A stretch of 35,146 nucleotides of DNA. It comes from Clostridiales bacterium (GTDB lineage: Bacteria > Bacillota > Clostridia > Christensenellales > UBA3700). The translations under genes were made by a program, and so were the position numbers. The stretch spans positions 66,225 to 101,370 of the forward strand of contig SVHF01000002.1 of NCBI GenBank assembly GCA_015055975.1. The letters run 5' to 3'. Under the pieces are notes generated by a model. That model saw only the letters and a program-made list of their open reading frames with translations, was not told where the DNA came from and ran no database searches. This document shows, piece by piece, positions 8,827 to 17,275 of this stretch; position 1 is the stretch's first letter; the number at the start of each line of letters is the position of its first letter.

Positions 8827-8847
8827 TTTTTCGTTTTACTTTGGAAA

Positions 8848-8886
8848 TATTTCGCGCTCAATTAATTGGGCGCGAATTTATTTGGC
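8848..8886 (+). terminator. Intrinsic terminator after HU
   Basis: TTCGCGCTCAA / TTGGGCGCGAA stem (one G-T pair) around a short AT loop, followed by a T-rich run. Confidence 0.82.
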
Positions 8887-8907
8887 TTTATATAAAAATA
8901 ATATATA

Positions 8908-8919
8908 TTGCACGCGCAA
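8908..8919 (+). promoter_or_regulatory. LacI-family-like operator over the -35 box
   Basis: TTGCACGCGCAA is a 12-bp palindrome with one mismatch and a central CG, the general form of LacI/GalR-family operators. It covers the -35 of the beta-galactosidase promoter, where a repressor would block polymerase. No LacI gene is in the window. Confidence 0.45.
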
Positions 8920-8936
8920 AATCTTGTTGATATAAT
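8908..8936 (+). promoter_or_regulatory. Extended -10 promoter of the beta-galactosidase
   Basis: TTGCAC (8908-8913), a 17-bp spacer and TATAAT (8931-8936), with TGA directly before it giving an extended -10. The transcript would start near 8943, leaving a leader of about 17 bases. Confidence 0.8.
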
Positions 8937-8959
8937 TATATGGTGTAAGGAATTGAGGC

Positions 8960-11900
8960 ATGCTATATAAATTTAATCACTCTCTATATAACAAATTTGA
9001 ATGTTTTGAACAAAATAAATTGACTCCAAGAGCCTATTTTATTCCTTTTAATGAGAGAGAAGCACTAGATGCAACAACATACCTAAATGAAAGAACAAAA
9101 TCAGATGCAGTTGTTATGTTATCTGGAAAATGGGATTTCAAGCTATTTGAAAAAATATCGGAAATGCCTAGAGAAATTGATACGTTCTTCTATAACTTTG
9201 ATCCAATCACAGTTCCAGGATGTTGGCAATTCCAAGGATATCAAGCACCTTTCTATATAAACTCAAGATACCCATTTGATTGTAATCCACCATTTATTCC
9301 AGATGATGAAGGAACATATGGGGCAACAGCTCCAATTGACGATAAATCTATATCTAACCACGTGAAGGTATATAACAGTGTAGGGGTATATAGAAAGAAG
9401 TTTAATTTAACTCACAAACAAAGACACATCATAACATTCTTAGGCGTATCTTCAGCTTTGCAATTATATTGCAATGGTAGATATGTAGGATATAGCGAAG
9501 GAAGCCACAACACTGCAGAATTTGATATCACATCTTTTGTTATAGATGGGCCAAACGAAATCGTTTGCTTAGTATATAAATGGTGTAATGGTTCATATCT
9601 AGAATGCCAAGATATGTTTAGAAATAATGGTATTTTTAGAGACGTTTACATCACTAACTATGATAAGAGCTATATTTGGGACTTCAATGCAAAAACATAT
9701 GTTGTAGATGAAACCTCAAGGCTATTAAGAGTAGATATAGATGCCGTAATGGAAAGAGGCGTTAAGCCTTGTTACGAATTGTATTATGGCAAGAAATTAA
9801 TTGCTAAAGGTGAGGGGGAAACCTGTTGTGATTTCACTATAGAAAAGCCATATTTATGGAGCGCGGAAACTCCATATCTATACAAGCTTGTTATATCTTT
9901 AAAGAAGGGTAGTCAAACGTTGTTCTGTGTAAGACAAGAAATTGGCTTTAAAGATATTCAAATCAAAAAGAGCGTTTTCTATTTCAACGAAAAGCCAATT
10001 AAATTAAAGGGCGTTAATCACCACGATACAAATCCAAGAACTGGATATACAATGTCAGTTCAAGATATGGAAAAAGATGTTGAATTAATGAAATTAATGA
10101 ACGTTAACGCCGTTAGAACATCTCACTATCCACCAGATCCATTGTTTATCAAGATGGCAAACTATGAAGGTTTGTACATAATTGATGAAGCAGATATAGA
10201 GACACACGGAACTTATGGAAAGAGATTTCCTCAACCAAACTTAATTTCAAACAACAATCGTTGGTTCAATCATTTCTGGGACAGAATATACAGAATGTAT
10301 ATGAGAGATAGAAATAACCCATCAATTACAATGTGGTCATTAGGAAATGAGAGTGGTGGTTGGAAGAATCAGGATGATTGTTATTTCAAACTAAAGAATC
10401 TTGATCCAACAATACCTATTCATTACGAGGGTGTATCTAGAAATGTTAGATGGTGTTATGACATTGTTTCTGAGATGTACACATCTACAGAAAAGTTAGA
10501 AAAATATACGCAAAGAAGATTGCCAGGAAAATTCTATAGAGCTCCATATTTCTTATGCGAATATGCGCACTCTATGGGAGTTGGGCCTGGTTCTTTAGAT
10601 AAATATTGGGAACTTATAAATAAGACTCCAACAGCGCTTGGTGGCTGTATTTGGGAATGGGCAGATCATGCTGTTCTTGAAAAAGATGGCACATACACAT
10701 ATGGTGGAGATCATGGTGAATATGCACATGATTCTAACTTCTGTGTAGATGGATTATTGTTGCCAAATAGAGAACCATCTTCATCAGCATTTGAAATGCG
10801 CTGTGTATATAGACCAATTACTGCAAGTTATGTTTCAAACAACAAATACGCTTTACATAATTCTAATTTCTTTGAAGATACTTCAAAGATGGCCTTTAGA
10901 TGGGAATATTTACAAAACGGTGAGATTTTAGCAGAAGGTGACTTTAAAGTTGTAATTCCACCAGAAGGAACATATACCGTAACACTAAAGCATCCGCTTT
11001 TAGATACATCTAAAGATTGCTTTATAAATTTCTATTATTTAGATGCAAAAACTGGAATAGAAATGGCAAGAGAGCAATTAACACTATGTCTATCTGTAGA
11101 TAGATTGAAGAAGATTGAATCGGATTCTGTTGCTTGTATTGAAGAAAATGGTAAATACAAGATTGCTACAAATAACGGCAACATCGTCTTTGATAAATAC
11201 ACAGGCAAGATGGTAAGCTACAACATTAAAGATCAAGAACTTTTAAGCCAAGAAGATTCAGCACAAATCTTTAGCCCAGTTATTTATAGAGCAAATATAG
11301 ATAATTATATGTTTATCGATAAAAATTGGAGAAAACTTGGATTTGATAAAGCAAGAGTAGAGCTTAGAAACTTTAGATGTGAAAAGCTAAAAGATAAGGT
11401 AGAAGCTGTACTTGAACAAAGAATCTATCTAAAGTCTAAAATTAGATTTATTGTAACTACAACATATTCTATATATGGAAATGGCAATATTGATGTAAAT
11501 TCAATATTGGATATAGCAAAAGAATACGATTTACCAAAGTTTGGTTTAACTATTGAACTTCCATACGATTGCAGAAATGTAATGTATTATGGAAGAGGTG
11601 AAGCAGAAAACTATGCTGACTTTAAAGAGCACGCTTTAATCGGAATCTATAAAGATAGAGTAGAGACAATGCAACCAATCTATATTCGTCCACAAGAGTG
11701 TGGCAATAGATCTGAAATTAGATGGGCACAATTAACAAACGATGAAGGAAATGGTATTAGATTCGTAGCAGATGAAAAGACATTCAACTTTACAGCTCAA
11801 CCATACAGAGATGATGTTATTGCCAATGCAAAGCACACAAAAGATGTAGTTGATGAAAATAGAACGGTTGTTAAAATCGACGCTTTTGTAAGAGGAATTG

Positions 11901-12013
11901 GAAGCAACAGCTGCGGACCAGACACAAGACAAGAGAATAGACATACGACGATAGATTCAATTGAATATACCTTTAGAATGGTCCCTGTTATCAAGAATAA
12001 CACTATAATTTAG
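8960..12013 (+). CDS. lacZ: Beta-galactosidase, GH2 (LacZ type)
   Basis: A 1017-residue glycoside hydrolase family 2 enzyme that releases terminal beta-galactose. It has no signal peptide, so it acts in the cytoplasm. Domain order is the LacZ one: sugar-binding jelly roll (VPGCWQFQGY..., residues about 80-220), Ig-like domain, TIM barrel with GVNHHDTNPRTG and AVRTSHYPPDP, acid/base Glu464 in WSLGNESGG, nucleophile Glu534 in FLCEYAHSMG, then the C-terminal beta-sandwich. Both catalytic positions and the length nearly equal E. coli LacZ (461, 537, about 1023). The loop after the nucleophile reads MGVGPGS, with Val where the family usually has Asn. E. coli Asp201 aligns with Gly, as in many clostridial relatives. 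An AAGG ribosome-binding site lies 9 bases upstream. It is monocistronic with its own promoter. The family is certain; natural substrates may include oligosaccharides other than lactose. Confidence 0.95.
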   Translation: MLYKFNHSLYNKFECFEQNKLTPRAYFIPFNEREALDATTYLNERTKSDAVVMLSGKWDFKLFEKISEMPREIDTFFYNFDPITVPGCWQFQGYQAPFYINSRYPFDCNPPFIPDDEGTYGATAPIDDKSISNHVKVYNSVGVYRKKFNLTHKQRHIITFLGVSSALQLYCNGRYVGYSEGSHNTAEFDITSFVIDGPNEIVCLVYKWCNGSYLECQDMFRNNGIFRDVYITNYDKSYIWDFNAKTYVVDETSRLLRVDIDAVMERGVKPCYELYYGKKLIAKGEGETCCDFTIEKPYLWSAETPYLYKLVISLKKGSQTLFCVRQEIGFKDIQIKKSVFYFNEKPIKLKGVNHHDTNPRTGYTMSVQDMEKDVELMKLMNVNAVRTSHYPPDPLFIKMANYEGLYIIDEADIETHGTYGKRFPQPNLISNNNRWFNHFWDRIYRMYMRDRNNPSITMWSLGNESGGWKNQDDCYFKLKNLDPTIPIHYEGVSRNVRWCYDIVSEMYTSTEKLEKYTQRRLPGKFYRAPYFLCEYAHSMGVGPGSLDKYWELINKTPTALGGCIWEWADHAVLEKDGTYTYGGDHGEYAHDSNFCVDGLLLPNREPSSSAFEMRCVYRPITASYVSNNKYALHNSNFFEDTSKMAFRWEYLQNGEILAEGDFKVVIPPEGTYTVTLKHPLLDTSKDCFINFYYLDAKTGIEMAREQLTLCLSVDRLKKIESDSVACIEENGKYKIATNNGNIVFDKYTGKMVSYNIKDQELLSQEDSAQIFSPVIYRANIDNYMFIDKNWRKLGFDKARVELRNFRCEKLKDKVEAVLEQRIYLKSKIRFIVTTTYSIYGNGNIDVNSILDIAKEYDLPKFGLTIELPYDCRNVMYYGRGEAENYADFKEHALIGIYKDRVETMQPIYIRPQECGNRSEIRWAQLTNDEGNGIRFVADEKTFNFTAQPYRDDVIANAKHTKDVVDENRTVVKIDAFVRGIGSNSCGPDTRQENRHTTIDSIEYTFRMVPVIKNNTII

Positions 12014-12039
12014 CCTAAAAACATAATAAATATATATAG

Positions 12040-12060
12040 TTATAATAATTATAATTTTTT
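12040..12060 (+). terminator. Possible weak AT-only terminator
   Basis: TTATAAT / ATTATAA around a single A, then six T. With no G-C pairs in the stem it may end transcription only partly. Confidence 0.25.
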
Positions 12061-12069
12061 AAATATATA

Positions 12070-12098
12070 TTGAAAATGGGTTTTTAGTATGTTAAGAT
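12070..12098 (+). promoter_or_regulatory. Extended -10 promoter of the PC4-like gene
   Basis: TTGAAA (12070-12075), a 17-bp spacer and TAAGAT (12093-12098), with TG one base before it. Confidence 0.65.
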
Positions 12099-12129
12099 TA
12101 TATTAATTAGAGCACGGAGGGCGCTTAAA

Positions 12130-12354
12130 ATGGCAGAATTCAAATTCGATACAATTAAAACTTATGGAGTTTTATCTGAATCTTCTAAAGGATGGAAGAA
12201 AGAAATCAGATTGATTAGTTGGAATACTAAAGACGCTAAGTATGACATAAGAGAATGGGCACCAGATGGCGAAAAGATGGGTAAGGGTGTTACTCTATCT
12301 AAAGATGAAATTTCAGCTTTAAAGAAGATTTTAAACGAAATTAAAGACATCTAA
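12130..12354 (+). CDS. ydbC: YdbC/PC4-family single-strand DNA-binding protein
   Basis: A 74-residue protein of the PC4 family (transcriptional coactivator p15), close to bacterial YdbC. Recognised by the whole pattern: MAEFKFDTIKTYGVLSES, then SKGWKKEIRLISWN, YDIREW, and EKMGKGVTLSKDEISALKKIL. This forms the four-strand sheet and C-terminal helix by which PC4-like dimers bind single-stranded DNA. In this family the role in vivo is poorly known; DNA repair or transcription support is suggested by homology only. A strong ACGGAGGGC ribosome-binding site precedes the ATG, and the gene has its own promoter and terminator. Confidence 0.88.
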   Translation: MAEFKFDTIKTYGVLSESSKGWKKEIRLISWNTKDAKYDIREWAPDGEKMGKGVTLSKDEISALKKILNEIKDI

Positions 12355-12381
12355 TTTAGAATAAATTAAAGATAAAAGTTC

Positions 12382-12419
12382 AAGGCGAGTTCCTAGTAAA
12401 TAGGAATGTCGCCTTTTTT
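12382..12419 (+). terminator. Intrinsic terminator after ydbC
   Basis: Two-part stem: AAGGCGA / TCGCCTT outside and TTCCTA / TAGGAA inside, separated by a small bulge, then a run of T. Confidence 0.9.
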
Positions 12420-12420
12420 C

Positions 12421-12450
12421 TTGACTTTTAATGTTTGTAGGGCATATACT
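12421..12450 (+). promoter_or_regulatory. Promoter of the CPA2 antiporter
   Basis: TTGACT (12421-12426), an 18-bp spacer and TATACT (12445-12450). The -35 directly abuts the preceding terminator. Confidence 0.65.
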
Positions 12451-12476
12451 TTTGAAGACTTTAGGAGGCCTTTAAA

Positions 12477-13820
12477 GTGAACTATAGATTTCTATTAGAT
12501 ATGGCTCTTATATTACTTGGAACAAAAGTTGCGGGAATTCTATTTAGAAAAATGGGATTACCTCAAGTATTGGGTTCACTAATTGTAGGCGTTTTATACG
12601 GTGTTTTAAAAATCATCACTCCATCAGTAGAATTAGATATGTTTTCAGAGATCGGTGTAATTTTAATTATGTTTACAGCCGGCATGGAAACAAATTTTGA
12701 CGAACTAAAGCATAATGCTGTTCCATCTGTATTTATTACATCATTAGGCGTTATAGTACCATTCTTATTAGGATTTGCTGTAGCATTTATGATTCCAGAT
12801 ATAACATTAAAGATGAGAATGTTCTTTGGTGTTATTTTAATGGCTACATCTGTAGGAATTACAGTTGCTACTCTAAAAGAAATTGGAGTATTACAAGGGA
12901 AGGTTGGATCTTCAGTTGTAACAGCAGCAGTTTTAGATGACATCATTGGCGTTGTTGTTCTTGCATTCTTTACAGCAGAGGCAGGAGAAACAACATTAGC
13001 CGCAAGAATATTTGGATTATTTAATGCAGACATTAACGCCTTATCTTCATTGGTTGTTTTAATCAACGTTGTATTATTCTTTGTTATAGCAGTAGGCTTT
13101 GGTCTTGGCGTACATTATTTATTTAAATACATGGCAAATAGATGGCCACATACAAGAAGATTATCTATCTTTTCTCTTGGCATGTGTTTCTTATATGCAT
13201 GGGCAGCAGAAGAACTATTTGGTATAGCAGCAATTACTGGTGCATTCTTAGCAGGCATGATGATTGCTAAATCTTCTCAAACTCCATATGTTGAAAGAAG
13301 AGTAGATATGGCAGCTTATATGATCTTCAGTCCAATGTTCTTTGTAAATATTGGTGTATCACTTCCATATGACGTGTTAGTTGATTCATTTAGCTGGCTT
13401 GTTGTAGGATTTTCAGCATTGTTTATCTTTGTAGGATTACTAAGCAAATTCATTGGTGCCGGATTAGGTGCTAAACTTTGTAAGTATTCATATTCAGATA
13501 GTGCAAAGGTTGGTATTGCTATGATGGTAAGAGGTGAAGTTTGCTTGATTATTGCAAATGAAGGTGTATCTGTTGGAATAATGTCTCAACAATATTATCC
13601 AGCCATCGTAATGTTGATTATCATATCTTCAATCTTAACTCCAATTTTCTTAAAGTTATTATTTAAGAAATTCCCACAACAAGATGAGTCTCATTTACCA
13701 CTTGAACCAAGTTATGCAATTAATTTTGCACTAGAAAAGCACGAAATGCATGACGAACCTACTTGTCCTTGTGAAAACGCCGAAAATTGCAAAAAAAATG
13801 ACGAAAATAATCAGTCATAA
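12477..13820 (+). CDS. CPA2-family cation/proton antiporter (KefB/NapA type)
   Basis: A 447-residue membrane protein that exchanges Na+ or K+ for protons. It starts with GTG; AGGAGG 8 bases upstream fixes it. It has about 12 hydrophobic segments, the FTAGMETNFDELK motif near residue 65, and the paired acidic residues Asp154-Asp155 in AAVLDDIIGV that carry ions in electrogenic members of this family. FGIAAITGAFLAGM and VRGEVCLIIANEGV are typical later motifs. It lacks the TrkA/RCK nucleotide-binding domain of KefB/KefC. Instead it ends in a short hydrophilic tail with EPTCPCENAENC, a Cys cluster that could bind metal or sense redox; this is inference. No terminator separates it from the next gene 47 bases on. 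Confidence 0.9.
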   Translation: MNYRFLLDMALILLGTKVAGILFRKMGLPQVLGSLIVGVLYGVLKIITPSVELDMFSEIGVILIMFTAGMETNFDELKHNAVPSVFITSLGVIVPFLLGFAVAFMIPDITLKMRMFFGVILMATSVGITVATLKEIGVLQGKVGSSVVTAAVLDDIIGVVVLAFFTAEAGETTLAARIFGLFNADINALSSLVVLINVVLFFVIAVGFGLGVHYLFKYMANRWPHTRRLSIFSLGMCFLYAWAAEELFGIAAITGAFLAGMMIAKSSQTPYVERRVDMAAYMIFSPMFFVNIGVSLPYDVLVDSFSWLVVGFSALFIFVGLLSKFIGAGLGAKLCKYSYSDSAKVGIAMMVRGEVCLIIANEGVSVGIMSQQYYPAIVMLIIISSILTPIFLKLLFKKFPQQDESHLPLEPSYAINFALEKHEMHDEPTCPCENAENCKKNDENNQS

Positions 13821-13867
13821 TTTAAGGTATTTTATATTTTAGTATCATATATTATAGTTATTAATAT

Positions 13868-16636
13868 ATGAACATGAAAAAATCTACGTTAGCTTTAATC
13901 ATAGTTTTAGTTTTGTTGGTATTCATACCAACAGCCTTTGCATGTTCAAAGGAGCAAGCTGAAATAAATCTAACCGATGAGGGCTTTGAATATTCATATG
14001 TTAAGCTATTCCAACAATGTGTATTATATTGGCCAGCATATGAAGGTGTTTATTCGTATGAAATAAAGATATATGCTACTGGCGATTTAACAAAGTGCTT
14101 AGCTCAAGATACAATTTACCAATACGAAACAACCATAAAGAACTCTTATACAATTAAGGATAGCGTTTGCGCATTACAATACTTAGATATTTATCTACAA
14201 GCATTCAATGAAGACAAAAGCGTTGCATCAAACGTTTTAAAGCAAACAATATTCTGTTCTGTTGAAGATGAAGATATCTATATGGCTGAAGAACAAGAAG
14301 CCGGCGTTATCCCTGGATATGAAGAAAGTGTAGATTACTATTATGTAAAGTTGGCAAATAACATTAATATCGTAAAGCCAGCTGATATAAAGCAATACGC
14401 AATCGTCGTTGATGATATATCTGAAATTACATCTATAAAGCTTCCAATCGAATATAGTGGGGCATATGAATTAAATAACGATTTGAACGCTATTGTTATC
14501 GATTACAATTTAATTAATACCTTTAAAGTTGGTGCCACATTCCCAATGTTTGTTACATACAAAGATAGCGAAGTTAAGCAGTATAACATATCAATCGTAA
14601 ATGTTTTAACTCCACAATTAGATCCAGTAATTATAAATAGAGGTGCAAATACTGCAGTTACTATTTCTTGCTTAAGCGAGACTTCTAAATGGGATATAGA
14701 TTATGTTTTGTTAGATAATAAAATTTGCACGCTTCACGATAATTTGGAAAAAGGCATTTCGTTTTCTGTAAAGAATTTAAAATTGATTTCAAATGGGGAT
14801 CATAATCTAAAGATTTACTATAGACTAAAAACTAGCACAGTAGATGAATTATTAGGCTATAGTGAAACCACATTGACAATAAACGCCGGAGGGAAAGAGC
14901 CTTATAATGTTAATTTATCTTATGATGACACATATCCAGCTGTAAAAGTTTCTTGGAATGCGGATCATCAATATAAATACGCGTATGTATTGATAAATTC
15001 AGCAGAGTTATCTACAAAGAATCAACCGGAATTGTTTGTTGGAAATTCAATAACCCTAACAAATTACATAACGAAAAAGACAGACAATGTAAGTGTACGA
15101 CTTGAATATGAAGAAGGAGAGATTTACACATCAAGCCCAGTTAATCTTGATTATAATTTATCTCAATTTGCAGGTTGTGAATCATACTTTAATACAAAGA
15201 CTCAATACTTAGATAAAACAGTTAATAACTTCATTACAAGCCAAGAAGAGCTAGATGATTTTATTGCTTATCATATAATCCACTATGGCGATTCAGATAA
15301 CTTTAGAACTACACAAGCATCTGCAGAAACATATTCAATTTGTTCTCCTTATCTTGCTTCAAAATATGATAACAAGACTCTAGCTAATGCTATTCAACAT
15401 TCTCTAGATATATTTATTGAACCTCTAAGAAGCACAATTAGCAATATAAGCATAAGTGGAGATCAGATAACATTTACATTGCATTTAAAAACGGGTTCAG
15501 CTCGTCCATATAATAGCTATCATGTGTATAGCGGATATGATACGACAGCTACATATCAAGAGTATCCATATAGTGAACTTCATTATTATACAAACGGGGA
15601 GAGTCAAAGAAGTTCAACTTTTGATGATTTTAAATACAAGCAATATGAAACAACAGTTCCTGTTTCTACATCACTAGAGCTAGCGCTTGCTTTAGAAAAA
15701 GGATTTAATGTAGCTCCAGCAGCCAATTCAAATGCAGAGCTTATTTTAAATAAAGCTAAAGCCGTTTTAAGAGAAATCATCGATGATAGAATGACTGATT
15801 ATGAAAAGGTTCTAGCAATCTATGATTGGATGACTTATAACGTTATTTATGATAGAGGAATGGTAGAATACTCTGATGCAATTAAAAAGGAAGAAAGTGC
15901 ATATTGTGCAGTATTCAAGAATACTTCTTTCTATGCAGAAGGAGTCTTTTTATACAATATAGCTGTATGCAATGGTATTGGCTCAGCATTTTCAATCCTT
16001 GCAAACATTGAAGGTATCCCAGCATATAAGACAATGGGCGAAGTAAATAGTGGCAGTCACACTTGGATTAAAGTATTCGTTAATAATGAATGGTATGTAT
16101 GTGACCCAACTTGGGGCGGAGCTAAAGATGAGGACAATTCTCAATTATATGAATTTATTACATATGACTTCTTTATGCTAAGCCAAGATGAAGCCTATTC
16201 TTATGAAGGCAGAAAAGAATTCATAGAAAAATATCATAAAGATGCATATGATGTTTATGCAGGAAACACTCAATTTGATTACTTTGCGTCATCTACATTT
16301 GAATACAACGGAAAGGTATATACAAAATACATTTCAAACACTCAAGAGTTTGCCGCATTAATAGATTATTACACATCAACTTTATCACCAGGTGAGACAA
16401 TACAAATATCTGTTAAATCTCCAGAGATAGATTCAGCATTTTTATGCTCAGCTGGTATTTTATATAAATGGCTAACAGATATTTATTATCCACAACATGC
16501 ATCTATTCAAGCAAACTATAATATAAAGATCTTTGCAAGAACGGGTGGCGATTTGAAGGAAATGGGCTCTTCTGATATAGGAACTGTTATAGAAAACTTT
16601 AATAACGTAGCATACATAAGGATTCAAGCCCTATGA
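13868..16636 (+). CDS. Lipoprotein with transglutaminase-like domain
   Basis: A 922-residue lipoprotein (signal peptide, lipobox TAFAC, lipidated Cys26). Residues about 30-440 are beta-rich, probably several Ig/FN3-like modules. A transglutaminase-like (papain-fold) domain lies at about 640-770 with a complete triad: Cys701 in IAVCNGIGSAF, His731 in GSHTW and Asp746 in VCDPTWG. In bacteria such domains act as proteases, peptide cross-linkers or amidases at the cell surface, so the exact reaction is open. No good ribosome-binding site precedes either ATG (13868 or 13874); I keep the first, though the second gives a more usual MKKS start. The next gene overlaps its stop by 4 bases (ATGA), so translation is coupled. 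Confidence 0.85.
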   Translation: MNMKKSTLALIIVLVLLVFIPTAFACSKEQAEINLTDEGFEYSYVKLFQQCVLYWPAYEGVYSYEIKIYATGDLTKCLAQDTIYQYETTIKNSYTIKDSVCALQYLDIYLQAFNEDKSVASNVLKQTIFCSVEDEDIYMAEEQEAGVIPGYEESVDYYYVKLANNINIVKPADIKQYAIVVDDISEITSIKLPIEYSGAYELNNDLNAIVIDYNLINTFKVGATFPMFVTYKDSEVKQYNISIVNVLTPQLDPVIINRGANTAVTISCLSETSKWDIDYVLLDNKICTLHDNLEKGISFSVKNLKLISNGDHNLKIYYRLKTSTVDELLGYSETTLTINAGGKEPYNVNLSYDDTYPAVKVSWNADHQYKYAYVLINSAELSTKNQPELFVGNSITLTNYITKKTDNVSVRLEYEEGEIYTSSPVNLDYNLSQFAGCESYFNTKTQYLDKTVNNFITSQEELDDFIAYHIIHYGDSDNFRTTQASAETYSICSPYLASKYDNKTLANAIQHSLDIFIEPLRSTISNISISGDQITFTLHLKTGSARPYNSYHVYSGYDTTATYQEYPYSELHYYTNGESQRSSTFDDFKYKQYETTVPVSTSLELALALEKGFNVAPAANSNAELILNKAKAVLREIIDDRMTDYEKVLAIYDWMTYNVIYDRGMVEYSDAIKKEESAYCAVFKNTSFYAEGVFLYNIAVCNGIGSAFSILANIEGIPAYKTMGEVNSGSHTWIKVFVNNEWYVCDPTWGGAKDEDNSQLYEFITYDFFMLSQDEAYSYEGRKEFIEKYHKDAYDVYAGNTQFDYFASSTFEYNGKVYTKYISNTQEFAALIDYYTSTLSPGETIQISVKSPEIDSAFLCSAGILYKWLTDIYYPQHASIQANYNIKIFARTGGDLKEMGSSDIGTVIENFNNVAYIRIQAL

Positions 16637-17271
16637 CGAATAATGAGATTCTAGACTTGATGTATAAAAACGCTGATGAAAAACGTGCTATCTTCCAAAA
16701 AAGATGCACAAATACTAATTATGACGTTATTGGCAATACAAATCCATTCTTAAGAGAACTAGCAAAAGATATTTGTAAATCAAAAGATTACAATGATTTT
16801 TTAGATTCAGATTCGAATATATATGAATATGTGTTATTACAAGGATTTGTTATCCAAAAGCTTAATGATTTGAATAGAATGAAAAAGTTTGTATATAAAA
16901 TGGATGATTGGTCAGTATGCGATTGTTCGCACCTAAAAAAGCAATCTAAAGAGCATCTTGAATCAATATACGAATGGGTTAAGCAAAAAGAAGAATTTGT
17001 GACACGTTTTGGAATTATCTCATATATGTGCGTATATTTAGGCAAGTATAGTGATGAAGAAGACGACAAATTCATTCAAGAAATTTATAAAATAAAACAT
17101 CATGAATATTATGTAGATATGGCTATTGCGTGGTTTATACAAAAGTTATATTCTATAAATATAGAAAAAGCGCAAAAGATGCTTGATTCTGGGAAAATAA
17201 ACGACTTTACTAAAAAGAAAGCGATTTCGAAAATAAAAGATTCTCTTCGCGAGAGAAAAACAAGGGGTTAA
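16633..17271 (+). CDS. AlkD-like DNA alkylation repair protein
   Basis: A 212-residue all-helical protein of the DNA alkylation repair (AlkC/AlkD, HEAT-like repeat) family, whose known members are glycosylases removing N3- and N7-alkylated purines. Family marks are the start NTNPFLRELAKDI, W-x-x-C-D at residues 93-97, EEFVTRFGIISYM and YYVDMAIAWFIQKLY. The visible W-x-x-C-D and AIAW segments match conserved positions, but I cannot verify every DNA-contacting residue. It begins inside the stop of the transglutaminase lipoprotein and ends 4 bases before the GH30 gene. A cytoplasmic repair protein between secreted lipoproteins is odd and may only reflect operon packing. Confidence 0.82.
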   Translation: MTNNEILDLMYKNADEKRAIFQKRCTNTNYDVIGNTNPFLRELAKDICKSKDYNDFLDSDSNIYEYVLLQGFVIQKLNDLNRMKKFVYKMDDWSVCDCSHLKKQSKEHLESIYEWVKQKEEFVTRFGIISYMCVYLGKYSDEEDDKFIQEIYKIKHHEYYVDMAIAWFIQKLYSINIEKAQKMLDSGKINDFTKKKAISKIKDSLRERKTRG

Positions 17272-17275
17272 CAGT

